The position numbers and the translations under genes were made by a program. The notes beneath the pieces are model-generated. The model did no database searches, was not told where the DNA came from, and saw nothing but the letters and a program-made list of their open reading frames with translations. From the NCBI GenBank assembly GCA_963777665.1, contig CAVZRJ010000008.1, forward strand, positions 1 through 64,000: DNA of 64,000 nt. The letters are read 5' to 3'. Of the stretch, positions 17,283-25,601 are shown piece by piece (positions within the stretch are counted from its first letter, which is position 1; every line of letters starts with the position of its first letter). This stretch comes from Bog-756 sp963777665. Its GTDB lineage: Bacteria; Actinomycetota; Acidimicrobiia; Acidimicrobiales; RAAP-2.

Positions 17283-17648
17283 ATGGCCGTCACCGAGGAT
17301 CGAGTCACAGCATCTTGTTCGTTCTGCTTGAAGCCCGACCACGAAGTCGACAAGCTGGTCGCCGGTCCCGGGGTCTACATCTGCAACGAGTGTGTCGAAC
17401 TCTGCAGCCAGGTCATCGGCAGCCCACCCACTTTGCCACCAGGACTGACATCTTGGGATGAGGACCTTGACCTCGATGGAGTACTTGCGAGCCTCCCTCG
17501 GATGGCGGCCGCAGGTGCGCAGGTTGAAGGCAATCTGTCCCGCTACGTGATGAGGGCGAGAGCACTCGGTGCTACGTGGGCGGCCATCGGATCATCGTTG
17601 GGGATGACTCGACAGTCGGCTTGGGAGCGATTCTCTGGCGAGGAATAG
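17283..17648 (+). CDS. Small ClpX-type zinc-finger protein
   Basis: 121 residues from ATG 17283 with AAGGGAGG upstream. Residues 10-42 are a ClpX-type C4 zinc finger (C12-x2-C15 ... C34-x2-C37, with VYICNECVELC). The C-terminus (RARALGATWAAIGSSLGMTRQSAWERF) is helix-turn-helix-like. Full ClpX carries an AAA+ ATPase after this finger; here it is absent. The combination suggests a small DNA- or protein-binding regulator, possibly an adaptor, rather than an unfoldase. Its promoter overlaps an inverted repeat that it might bind itself. Confidence 0.8.
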   Translation: MAVTEDRVTASCSFCLKPDHEVDKLVAGPGVYICNECVELCSQVIGSPPTLPPGLTSWDEDLDLDGVLASLPRMAAAGAQVEGNLSRYVMRARALGATWAAIGSSLGMTRQSAWERFSGEE

Positions 17649-18111
17649 TTACCCGGAAGCCGTTCCGCTTCTGGGACAGTTCGACGAGGGGTCGCTCACG
17701 GCACGGCCGGTGCTCGCGTAACCGTCGATGTGCGTGGTCGGCGGCCTTACGTCAGTCGCACCCCCAACCGCTCACATCGGACGACCGGGCGTCCAGCCGG
17801 CCCGCGGATTCCTTTCGTGAGCGGCGTTCAGCTCCACCTCCCCGGAGCGATACCGGGCGCGTTTGCCTCGAGCCGCAGTGGCTGGCTACCTACCCGGTAT
17901 CGCTGGCACGTTGCGCTGGGCCAGATGAATACACGTGGCGGCCGGATCAACGTGTGATCTGCACCGTCGACGAGGAGGGACGAACCCCCAAACCTTGACA
18001 CGGACGCCCCGTGGCCGGACTGTTAATGGTCTTGGAGGGCACTTCATGTTGGCGGGCACCCTCGGTGGTAGTTCCAATCCGCCGGTCAGCGGCTCGCGAC
18101 AGCAGTTGCTC
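17649..18111. other. Gene-free stretch
   Basis: About 460 bases without a supported gene. Short frames on both strands show no motif. The promoter of the next operon begins at its right edge. Confidence 0.45.
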
Positions 18112-18138
18112 TTGACACCAACTCGTTGGTGATACAAA
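18112..18138 (+). promoter_or_regulatory. Promoter with palindromic operator
   Basis: TTGACA (18112-18117) and a TACAAA box (18133-18138) are about 15 bases apart. Between them lies ACCAAC-TC-GTTGGT (18117-18130), a perfect palindrome. The transcript would begin just before the next start codon. The winged-helix regulator in this operon (18894) is the obvious candidate to bind here. Confidence 0.6.
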
Positions 18139-18147
18139 GTGGTTGGC

Positions 18148-18897
18148 ATGATGTCAGAAGAGGTTGCAGCGGGAGAAGCCCTTCGAGCGGCGAAGAAGTG
18201 GCGCTCCCTTACCCGAGCCATGCGCCACGGGTCCTGGTTTCCCTTGGTGTTGTTCGGACTCCTCACCCTGGCAGCGACGCCGCTCTTCTGGACCACGATC
18301 CCAAGATGCCCGAACGGCGAGAATGCCTGCTCGTTCGTTCAGAATAGGGGGCCATTCGGAAATCCCTTTGTGCAAGGACCTGTTGGCTCGGGGATCGGTC
18401 GCTGGATCTCTGTGTATTGGGTTGTCGCGGTGCCGCTTGGCTATTTCGCCACGGTCCTCTACTACCGCCACCGAGCGCGTCGCACCGGAGTCGCTGGTCG
18501 GATCTGGCCCGCTGTCATCGGCGGACTCGCGCTGTTGGCGCTCATGGTTGGATCATTTGCCACACGCGGGATCGTGCTGGGGGTTCCCGTTCCTGTGTTC
18601 CTGCTCGAAGGCAGGGGGCTCGAACCCTTGTTGGTCATCGGAATCGGCCTCGGAATACTCGCCCGTCTTGAGCACAACAGGGGGCTGGTCGTGTTTGCCC
18701 TGCTCTTTCTCGCACTGGCGCTTCTGGCCAATCTCTACAACATGGAGAACGAGGTGTATCGACTGGGTTGGAATCTTCCGGTTGGTGCGGGGAACCTCCC
18801 GAACCTCGTGGTGCCAGGACTGTTCTTGCTCGTCGGTGGTGCGGGCTTTTGGTGGGCGGACCGTCGCGTACTGCGTGGAACCGGGGGTAACTCGTGA
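18148..18897 (+). CDS. Hypothetical polytopic membrane protein
   Basis: About 249 residues from ATG 18148 (an ATG also at 18151; GTG at 18139 is possible). A cytosolic N-terminus is followed by about six hydrophobic helices (GSWFPLVLFGLLTLAATPLF, ISVYWVVAVPLGYFATVLYY, AVIGGLALLALMVGSFA, LLVIGIGLGILARL, LVVFALLFLALALLANLY, VVPGLFLLVGGAGFWWA). No family is recognised. Its stop overlaps the start of a winged-helix regulator by GTGA, so the two are co-translated; such pairs often form self-controlled membrane-protein/regulator units. Confidence 0.75.
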   Translation: MMSEEVAAGEALRAAKKWRSLTRAMRHGSWFPLVLFGLLTLAATPLFWTTIPRCPNGENACSFVQNRGPFGNPFVQGPVGSGIGRWISVYWVVAVPLGYFATVLYYRHRARRTGVAGRIWPAVIGGLALLALMVGSFATRGIVLGVPVPVFLLEGRGLEPLLVIGIGLGILARLEHNRGLVVFALLFLALALLANLYNMENEVYRLGWNLPVGAGNLPNLVVPGLFLLVGGAGFWWADRRVLRGTGGNS

Positions 18898-19253
18898 CCG
18901 AACCGAGCAACTCCCTTGACGAGGTCGTCCACCAGCGGACTCGACTCGGGATTCTCACGATCACCCACGAAGCCCATCGGGTCGAGTTCGGGTTTCTGCA
19001 AGAAAGCCTTGAACTCACGGCCGGCAATCTTTCGAAGCACCTTCAGGTATTGGAAGCAGCTGGCCTCGTGAGCATCGAAAAGGGATACGAGGCTCGTCGT
19101 GCCAAGACCTGGATCACTATTACGCGTCAGGGCATCAAGGCACTGCAGATCGAGGTCGGAGCCCTCAAGCAGATCGTGGCCCGGGTGGAGAAACCCAGCA
19201 AGGCATCCCTGGCCCCGAGGAAACGGGCTCTTCGTTTGGCGACCGATCCCTGA
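18894..19253 (+). CDS. Winged-helix (MarR/ArsR-like, HTH_27) regulator
   Basis: 119 residues from GTG 18894, overlapping the previous stop by 4 bases. The wing-helix region reads TRLGILTITHEAHRVEFGFL, ELTAGNLSKHLQVLEAAGLVSIEKGY, then R-A-K-T-W-I-T-I-T-R-Q-G, typical of short HTH_27 regulators. It probably represses its own operon through the palindrome at 18117-18130. No metal-binding cysteines are present, so it is not a classical ArsR metal sensor. Confidence 0.82.
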   Translation: MTEPSNSLDEVVHQRTRLGILTITHEAHRVEFGFLQESLELTAGNLSKHLQVLEAAGLVSIEKGYEARRAKTWITITRQGIKALQIEVGALKQIVARVEKPSKASLAPRKRALRLATDP

Positions 19254-19315
19254 TCCTGATTGGCGGTGATCGAGTGTGATCGAAACCGCCACACAGATGA
19301 CGTGAAGGTACTCTC

Positions 19316-20005
19316 ATGGGAAACCGACAGCACCGTATGGGGCGGCGAGAGGCGATCCTCACGGGATGCGGCACCTTGGCCACTCTGCTCGCCGCATGCG
19401 CGTCGACCTCCGCCGCCAGCGATACAACGATCGACATCATCTTCACGAATAATGGTCGGCTCATAGGCACGTTTGCTGGCCGGAGTGTCGATCTGAAGGC
19501 TGAGTTGCCCGCAAGCCGTGGAACGGTAACGGGCACTATGGCGGGGGAGCCGGTCAATGCCAACTGGCAGATCGCCGACAACGGCGCGTCAGGTCAGATG
19601 GTCCTGCCTGTGACGGTTGATGGCAGCCTCGCCGGTCAGGCGATCTCGCTGAACGCGGTCTTCCGTCTCATGCCCAACCACCTGTTTGACTCGGGAAAGG
19701 TGACGGGTACGGCAGGCGGACGGTCGGTCCAAGCTGAGGCGTCGAGTGCCGCCGGCGAGAGCAGCTCGTCGGTGAATGTGGATGGCTCCTTCGCTGGGAC
19801 GGCATTCTCTCTGTACGCATCCATTGCAGGCGACCTACGTAGTGGACTTATTCGGGGAAACGTCGGTGGCAAGCCTGCGCAACTGAAGGCCAGGGTTCAG
19901 TCGGGCGCGATTCACATCACCGGCGACTACAGCGGCCCGTCGGCTCTGTTCGCTATTGCCGCATGCACCCTGGTCTACTTCCTCGGCGGGTTGTACTCCG
20001 CCTGA
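19316..20005 (+). CDS. Lipoprotein built of six short repeats with C-terminal membrane helix
   Basis: 229 residues. A Tat-like R-R in the n-region and lipobox LLAAC (Cys28) mark export and lipidation. Six repeats of about 17 residues follow at roughly 47-63, 69-85, 99-115, 127-143, 153-169 and 177-193, with consensus x-x-V-x-G-T/S-x-x-G-x-x-V-x-L-x-A. They alternate in subtype (V-D-G-S-x-A-G against G-x-V-T-G-T-x-G-G), suggesting stacked beta-strands. The last 20 residues (ALFAIAACTLVYFLGGLYSA) look membrane-spanning, unusual for a lipoprotein. No family is recognised. Confidence 0.7.
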   Translation: MGNRQHRMGRREAILTGCGTLATLLAACASTSAASDTTIDIIFTNNGRLIGTFAGRSVDLKAELPASRGTVTGTMAGEPVNANWQIADNGASGQMVLPVTVDGSLAGQAISLNAVFRLMPNHLFDSGKVTGTAGGRSVQAEASSAAGESSSSVNVDGSFAGTAFSLYASIAGDLRSGLIRGNVGGKPAQLKARVQSGAIHITGDYSGPSALFAIAACTLVYFLGGLYSA

Positions 20006-20231
20006 CCCGTGCTGTAGTTGACCGGGCGAGATGCCGGTTCCTGCTCGGGGTATTGTCGTCCGCGATGGGGTCAACATCATCACGCCAACGTGGGTTCGTC
20101 CTGCCGTCTCGAAAGGGGATCCCCTTGCGGCGCTGCTCAGCTCACACTGCTGGTCAGCCGACACAGTGCCCGCAGAAGATCGTTTTCCGAGATTTTGGGA
20201 TTCTGATCCCGGACTCGGGCATCATGGGCGG

Positions 20232-20783
20232 ATGCTTGAGGTCTCCTTCGTCCGAAATCGAGGTAGCCGTGATCGTGTCTACGTCACGCGCAGCGATGGG
20301 ACCTCGACCGGGTGGGACTTCCCGAGCTACGGCGATGGCCTTCCCCACGACCTATGCCACCTCGTCGTCGAGGACGGCTTGGGACTGGCAGAGGGTTTCT
20401 GGGGGCTCGTTGATCAGCATGTCGACGTTGGCCTGGTCAACAACGAACCCGCGCTGATGCGTGATGGCAAGCCCCTCGTGGAGCAGCCCGGCGTTGACTT
20501 CGCCGGTCTGACCCAGGCCGAGGAATCGGTGGCGCTATTGGCTACTCCCGCGGTGGAAGGCGAGCAGGTGGGCGAAATCGGAGCCGTCCACCTCGCTTCG
20601 CCGACGGTCGGTGCCCGACCAATTGACGAAATCGCCGAGCAACTCGGCTTCAGCCTGCCCGACAGCGCCACTCCCGCCGCCATCGCTGCGATCCGCGACC
20701 GACTTCGAGAGCTTGGGCTGCGATGGCGCTCCCTCAACGACGGTAGTTCGATCGTGATCACATTCCCCGGTTCTCGCCGATAG
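20232..20783 (+). CDS. Hypothetical protein
   Basis: About 183 residues from ATG 20232 (MLEVSFVRNRGSRDRVYV); the frame is open further upstream but without good sequence. The middle contains SYGDGLPHDLCHLVVEDGLGLAEGFWGL, a pattern seen in small actinobacterial proteins of unknown role, and the C-terminus IRDRLRELGLRWRSLNDG looks helical. No catalytic motif can be assigned. Confidence 0.6.
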   Translation: MLEVSFVRNRGSRDRVYVTRSDGTSTGWDFPSYGDGLPHDLCHLVVEDGLGLAEGFWGLVDQHVDVGLVNNEPALMRDGKPLVEQPGVDFAGLTQAEESVALLATPAVEGEQVGEIGAVHLASPTVGARPIDEIAEQLGFSLPDSATPAAIAAIRDRLRELGLRWRSLNDGSSIVITFPGSRR

Positions 20784-20971
20784 TCGAGGACCCCCGATCG
20801 ACCAATACCGGGGTGACGCCGAAGACGGATCGCGACTCAACGGCGTGCCCCATAGCCCGATCCCCATTCGAGACGAGATGGCGACCACCGTCCCGGCAAC
20901 GAAAAAGAGCGGAACTACGGATCGAGTAAGGAGGTGCTTGCACGAGCTCGCGCTGAATCCTGGCCCGTACA

Positions 20972-21032
20972 GAACGACGCGCCAGAACGAGGCCGTTGCC
21001 ACCCGAACCGCAGCGCAGAACGGCACGTCGGG
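20972..21032. repeat. Dispersed repeat, copy A
   Basis: About 61 bases closely resemble 25280-25341. Both begin GAACGACGCGCCAGAACGA and end GCAGAACGGCACGTC-x-GG, with scattered differences between (about four in five bases match by eye). This copy lies just upstream of the broken metallo-beta-lactamase gene. No coding reading is supported in either copy. Confidence 0.6.
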
Positions 21033-21156
21033 CTTGCTTTCGCTCGAAATGCATGCGCCGCGTTGGGCGGAACGAGCCACGCAGCGCGAAGCATCCTTCG
21101 GGGCCGGCCTCGCAGCGGTTACCGCCCGATCCTACGGAGATAGGTCGAGGAGTAGG

Positions 21157-21866
21157 TTGCTCCTCGTGCCACTGTCGAAGCTGCCGCAGGTTGACCGTCT
21201 GGTACTTGCAATGGTCACCTCGGTTCCGGAATGGCACCCGGAGCACGGGACCTTCGAGCCGTATCCGGTGCACGCGTGGGTCATTCGACATTCCGATGGC
21301 GCAATTCTGGTGGACACCGGTATTGGGTTGGGCAATGGATTGATCGACGAGTGGTACAACCCTCGCGCAATGTCACTCAGCGCTGCCCTCGGCACCATCG
21401 GACTGGCGCTCTCGGATATCGCTGCCGTCGTGGTCTCCCACTTGCACTTCGACCACTGCGGCCAGCAAGCCACTCTCTCCGCTCCCACATACGTGCAGGC
21501 GGTCGAGGTTGAAGCGGCACAGGCTCCCGGATACACGGTGCCGGACTGGGCGGCAATCCGAAGAGCCGGCTCCGGCTCGTCCACGGAGATCAGGAGATTG
21601 CCGAAGGGATCCGCCTGGATTCGACCCCAGGCCATTCGCCGGGCCATCAGTCGGTCGTGATTGAAGCTGGAGGCAAGCGTGTGGTGATCGCTGCGCAGTG
21701 CGCCTACCGAGCGGAAGAACTGCGCAGCGGTGAACCTGCCGCTTCGAATCTTCACGATGAGACCTGGATGGATGCTGCACGGGACTCGCTGCAACGCCTC
21801 CGGTCGCTCGCACCGGTTGCGGTCCATCTCAGCCACGACCCGGAGATCGTGACCATTGTTCGGTGA
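21157..21866 (+). pseudogene. Metallo-beta-lactamase fold hydrolase (AHL-lactonase-like), frameshifted
   Basis: The first part (from TTG 21157 or GTG 21166) has YPVHAWVIRHSDGAILVDTG and the zinc motif SHLHFDH. After WAAI near 21555-21567 the frame shifts by one base. The second part continues with L-V-H-G-D-Q-E-I, L-D-S-T-P-G-H-S-P-G-H-Q-S (third metal region) and ends LSHDPEIVTIVR. Joined, the two parts make a typical N-acyl-homoserine-lactonase-family protein of about 235 residues that would open lactone rings. As written it is truncated. Confidence 0.8.
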
Positions 21867-21869
21867 CCC

Positions 21870-22578
21870 TCAGCTGGCTGGAGGGGCAGGAACCTGCCCG
21901 GCCAGGAACGGGAGCAGCGTTGCGAGGAAAGTGTCGGGGCGGCTGCTGTGCACGTTGTGCTCGGCATGGATGGTCACCAGCGTCGCATCGGGGATGCGGC
22001 CGGCGAGAGCAACGATCTGCTCTTGTGGAAGATGGCTGCCAGTTCCGCCAGCAAGACCAAGGTGCGTGCGGAGATGAGGTTCAGGTCCTCCCACCAGGAA
22101 TGGTCCGGATGGTTGCGTTGCTGGGCAATGGCGCCCAGGACCCGCCAGTCAAACGGCAGCGGTTCCGATGGCTTGCTCGGCACCAGTCTTGGTGGCGTCG
22201 CCGGAAGAGGAGGCGGTGGTGCCTCCAGTACCAGCTGCCTGACCAGTCCCGTTTCGGCCTGTGCGACCAGGTAGGCCACCGCTGCACCGAGGGAGTGCCC
22301 GATCAAGGTCACCTCTTCGAGATGGAGAGTGCGAAGGAATCCCAGCACGTCCGAGCGCATCAACTCCAGCGAATAGACCCCCGGATGCGAACTGCCTCCG
22401 TGCCCACGCAAGTCGACCGCGTAGACCCGATAGTTGGGGGTCAGTGCCTCGATCACCATGGTCCAGGCGTTGCTGTCTGAGCCTCCCCAAGAGTGTGGAG
22501 AAGAACAGCTGGAGGGAGTCCAGTGTCTCCGGCGACGGCATATGCCAACTCGATGCCATTCACTTCGACGCGTGACAT
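21870..22578 (-). pseudogene. Alpha/beta hydrolase, two frameshifts
   Basis: Start ATG 22578 (MSRVEVNGIELAYAVAGD). The first break is at GGGG near 22487-22490, where one more G restores frame. The central frame has YRVYAVDLRGHGGSS and the nucleophile elbow G-H-S-L-G. The second break is near 22045-22055, after ISARTLVL. The C-terminus reads G-G-T-G-S-H-L-P-Q-E and contains the final His region IHAEHNVHSS. All elements of a hydrolase of about 235 residues are present but in three frames. It converges with the equally broken lactonase gene, three bases away. Confidence 0.78.
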
Positions 22579-22826
22579 CTCCCTCACCATGATGAGGCTA
22601 CGACGGTCTGATCGAAGTCGAGGGATATCCCGCTCGTGTTGTTCCGGGACGCGCCAGAACACGCGCTCCATACTCCGGGTGGTCGGGATGAACTATCCAG
22701 CGCAGAACGAATCCTCGGGAGTGCTCGCGTGCGGCAAGTTCGCCGGCCTTCGGGCGGCGGGGGCCACGCCGCTAACCGGCAGCGTTCGGTGACGCTCACC
22801 GGGTCAAGCCGACGCGAAGAAGCGGA

Positions 22827-23498
22827 CTACCTATCCTCGGCCTGCTCATTCGGATTTGGCATTGACATCAGCCGACCACGCGGTTCGATCTGGTACTCGG
22901 GGGTGACATTGTCCGGCATGGGGTAGTTCCCGCTACCAACCGGATGGATGCCCCACGTTTCCAACACGGCCAGCAAGTCGCTTGATGCAAGGGCCCAGTC
23001 CATGAAGGACTTGTTGGGCAGATCGAGAAGCCGATCACCCCGAATCCGGAAGTAGGCGTGGCCCATACCAGCACTATCAACTTGGACACCGGCTGTGTCG
23101 AGGGCGTCCCACACGTCGCCGATTGTTATCCGTGACTCCGCCCCCGAGCCGGTTGTCTCATCTTCACCATTCTCAGCTCCTGCGTGGTCAGCCGGGGAGT
23201 CAACTGCAGGACCGGATGCGTAGAACCGTGGCTGGTCAAGCCGATGCACTGCGAGCATTTCGGCTGACAATCCGCTCGGTCCGGCGGAAAATCGACCCTC
23301 GATCCGGGGCAACACGACGCCAGCTACGAGGCTCACGAGGCCGATCGGCAAGAGTGCGACACTTACCGCCGTTTCTACGGCGCCAGAGATGGCCACCGCC
23401 ATCGCTGCAAGACCCACGACAACCAGGAGAAGCGCTCCGTAGCGCCACAGCACCTTGTACTCCCAGCGCGCATCATCTTCTCGCTCGGTCAGCTGCAC
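22827..23498 (-). CDS. Hypothetical membrane protein with soluble C-terminal domain
   Basis: 223 residues. Two N-terminal helices (ALLLVVVGLAAMAVAISGAV, VSVALLPIGLVSLVAGVVL) are followed by an acidic linker and a compact domain (ITIGDVWDALDTAGVQVDSAG, FRIRGDRLLDLPNKSFMDWALASSDLLAVLETWGI). No family is recognised. It stands between the broken hydrolase and the propeller gene on the same strand. Confidence 0.62.
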   Translation of the reverse strand: MQLTEREDDARWEYKVLWRYGALLLVVVGLAAMAVAISGAVETAVSVALLPIGLVSLVAGVVLPRIEGRFSAGPSGLSAEMLAVHRLDQPRFYASGPAVDSPADHAGAENGEDETTGSGAESRITIGDVWDALDTAGVQVDSAGMGHAYFRIRGDRLLDLPNKSFMDWALASSDLLAVLETWGIHPVGSGNYPMPDNVTPEYQIEPRGRLMSMPNPNEQAEDR

Positions 23499-23624
23499 AG
23501 TGTCATTGTCTCATCAGACCGGCATCAGGGTCACCTGGTGGAGCAGATCCGGATCTTCCGAGTTGCTGTGATTCCGGGATGGATCATTGTCGTCAGATGG
23601 TCATGCCGTCGCCAAGTGTGGGCA

Positions 23625-24746
23625 CTATGAGCCTGGTACCCAGGCGGGGAATATCACACCTCGCTTTACGATGGTCGGGCGCTGCGGTGATGAATTGATC
23701 GACCACCGATAGAGGTCGGTCACAATGCCAGCACCGTTCGGCAACGTGCGCTGCTTGAGGAACGCCACATAGTGACCAGTTGGGTCGATCTGCCATGCCC
23801 CGTCAGCGGTGGGGGGGCTCACTGACTGTCCGGCAATCACCGGCAGGTGTGCGATGACCTGGCCCGATGCCACGTTCATCAAGATGGGCTGGAACCAGTC
23901 CCCCTGTCCGAGGAAATTCTGCTGCTGAAGGACTTCCATTGCATCAGTGGAGTTCACGTAGCCGACCCAAGCGGCATTGGGGAGGAGTCGGATCGGCTGG
24001 GCTGCGTCGAGGGATCGATTGGGATTGGACAGACCGATGGACCAGGCACCGTAGATCCATGAAGTCCTGGTGGGAGTGGAGGTGGTGAAGACAAGCGAAT
24101 GGGAGTCGGGCGCCCACGAGAGTTCACGGATCTCAGGCAGATTGGTCGAGTACGTCCAAGTGTTGGTCGCCCCAGTGGCGATGGTCATGACCACGACCGA
24201 GGCGGGAGCGTTGGTCAGCCCCGTCCACGTCAAATATGCCAGGAAGGCACCGTTGGGGCTAACTACCGGAGTGTGCCCATCGGCAATGTAGGCGATTGGA
24301 CCGCCCGCTACGGGAACGCTCCAGATCTGTTCACTCGGTTGGCTTCCCGCTTGACCAGGGTGGTCGAAATAGACGGTGCCAGCCGGGGAAACGGTCGGCT
24401 GTATCGTGCCGTCGAAGGTCCCAATATCGGAGGTCAGGTTCCGCAGTACGTGACCGGTGGCCGAAGAGATCACCTGAAGGTTGGGCAAATCGACAACCAC
24501 CATCTGTTTGGGAAAGGACCGGGCTCCAGCCATGGGAGCTGGGACCCGGCCTGTCCCCTGGGTCGGAGCCCCTCGTCCCGTCGGTCGACCGATGAGCACG
24601 ACAGATGAGACGACGATGACGAGGACGACACTTACGATTCCTGCGATCAGCCACCGCCTTCGCCTTCGTCGCTGTCTGGCCTCTCGAAAGAGCAGCTGAG
24701 GATCGACGGCCGTCGACTGCTCGGGAGGTGCGTCAAGGATGGTCAC
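23625..24746 (-). CDS. Membrane-anchored beta-propeller paired with GntR (copy 1)
   Basis: 373 residues. A short cytosolic N-terminus with the basic run LFREARQRRRRRRW leads to one transmembrane helix (about 33-54). The rest is extracytoplasmic and shows repeated propeller strands (VVSPNGAFLAYLTW, ELSWAPDSHSLVFTT, QIDPTGHYVAFLKQR), similar to TolB/WD40-like folds. It is divergent from a YtrA-type GntR gene 47 bases away. The same anchored-propeller/GntR pairing recurs at 60.5 kb with a similar R-E-A-R-x-R-R-x-x-R-R anchor, suggesting a two-gene sensory module. Ligand unknown. Confidence 0.7.
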   Translation of the reverse strand: MTILDAPPEQSTAVDPQLLFREARQRRRRRRWLIAGIVSVVLVIVVSSVVLIGRPTGRGAPTQGTGRVPAPMAGARSFPKQMVVVDLPNLQVISSATGHVLRNLTSDIGTFDGTIQPTVSPAGTVYFDHPGQAGSQPSEQIWSVPVAGGPIAYIADGHTPVVSPNGAFLAYLTWTGLTNAPASVVVMTIATGATNTWTYSTNLPEIRELSWAPDSHSLVFTTSTPTRTSWIYGAWSIGLSNPNRSLDAAQPIRLLPNAAWVGYVNSTDAMEVLQQQNFLGQGDWFQPILMNVASGQVIAHLPVIAGQSVSPPTADGAWQIDPTGHYVAFLKQRTLPNGAGIVTDLYRWSINSSPQRPTIVKRGVIFPAWVPGS

Positions 24747-24793
24747 GCTGACCCTGGCAATCTGACGAGCACAGATCTACTATGAATGGCACC

Positions 24794-25141
24794 ATGTTCT
24801 CTGTCAAGGTTGACCGGTCCGACCCACTGGCGCTGCACGACCAGGTAGCCGCCGAGATCCGCCGTGCCATCGCTGACGGCGAAGCTGGACCAGGGGAGCG
24901 CCTGCCCCTGGCCAAAGACATTGCAGCGATCCTGGGTGTCAACAAGAACACGGTGCTGCGAGCTCTCCGCATCCTGCGAGAAGAGGGGCTGCTGGACTTC
25001 CAGCGGGGAAAAGGGATTACCGTGGCCGGGACTCCTGAACGCAGTGCCGTGGTAAAGCGAGTCCGGGACCTCGTCGGCTTCTGCCGGTCGCAGGGCTACC
25101 GCCCGGACGAGGTGATCCAAATCATTGAGGGACTCACCTGA
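24794..25141 (+). CDS. GntR-family regulator, YtrA-like short form (copy 1)
   Basis: About 115 residues from ATG 24794 (MFSVKVDRSDPLALHDQVAAE); ATG 24782 is possible but absent from the paralogue. Winged-helix motifs are LHDQVAAEIRRAIADGEAGPGERLPLAKDIAAILGVNKNTVLRALRILREEGLL and GKGITVAG-T-P-E-R. The short C-terminus (VRDLVGFCRSQGYRPDEVIQIIEGL) is the small effector or dimerisation helix pair of the YtrA subfamily, usually linked to ABC transporters. Here the partner is a membrane-anchored propeller. Closely related to the gene at 60521. Confidence 0.86.
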   Translation: MFSVKVDRSDPLALHDQVAAEIRRAIADGEAGPGERLPLAKDIAAILGVNKNTVLRALRILREEGLLDFQRGKGITVAGTPERSAVVKRVRDLVGFCRSQGYRPDEVIQIIEGLT

Positions 25142-25279
25142 ATCTACGTGGCTGACAGGTGGGTAATGGTGCCCTCGAAGCGCCCTTCCGGGCGCAGCAA
25201 CTGGAGTGAGCACGGGAGGCCGCCTGCCCCGGCTGAAGAGCATGCGGCACCGCACTCCGCAGCCAGTTCGGTGAGCACC

Positions 25280-25341
25280 GAACGACGCGCCAGAACGACG
25301 GCCCTCGCCACCCTGGCTGCGATGCAGAACGGCACGTCTGG
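25280..25341. repeat. Dispersed repeat, copy B
   Basis: Matches copy A (20972-21032) with one extra base and scattered substitutions; conserved ends are GAACGACGCGCCAGAACGA and GCAGAACGGCACGTC. The two copies lie in the same orientation about 4.3 kb apart and flank the segment containing the broken lactonase and hydrolase genes and the first propeller/GntR pair. Confidence 0.6.
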
Positions 25342-25519
25342 AGTGATCGCTGGCACGCACCACTTCAAATGAAGCACGAATGCTCGCGGTGCGGAACGAG
25401 CACCGAGCAGTGGGCCATCCTCCACCGCCATCCCCTCGATCCGGAGATTGCCGAGGATGACCCACGTCATCAGCACTCGAACTGGCTCCATCGCATTCTT
25501 GTGCGCGATTGCACGGAGA

Positions 25520-25601
25520 ACAGGTGTCAGTAGGGGTTTACCAGCGGTCTAACGAGATTGGCGATCTAGAGGCCGACGGTTCGAGTTCGTTCACCTCCAC
25601 C
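25520..25601 (+). pseudogene. Degenerate tRNA-like sequence (possible tRNA-Ala GGC remnant)
   Basis: The T-arm reads GACGG-TTCGAGT-TCGTT (25575-25591) with two G-U pairs. It is followed by acceptor strand CACCTCC, discriminator A and C-C. The anticodon arm 25553-25569 has four of five pairs and loop TT-GGC-GA. A D-stem TAGG/TCTA and an AGGTG that pairs with CACCT can be drawn, but spacing is off and two acceptor pairs fail. The antisense translation gives the GGERTRTVGL peptide typical of tRNA ends. Probably a decayed tRNA or a fragment. Confidence 0.35.

Noticed and set aside
20535..21080. Minus-strand open frame sharing P-D-V-P-F-C with a frame at 25144-25491
   Set aside because: The similarity comes from the short nucleotide repeat only; the rest of the two translations is unrelated and one overlaps a real plus-strand gene.
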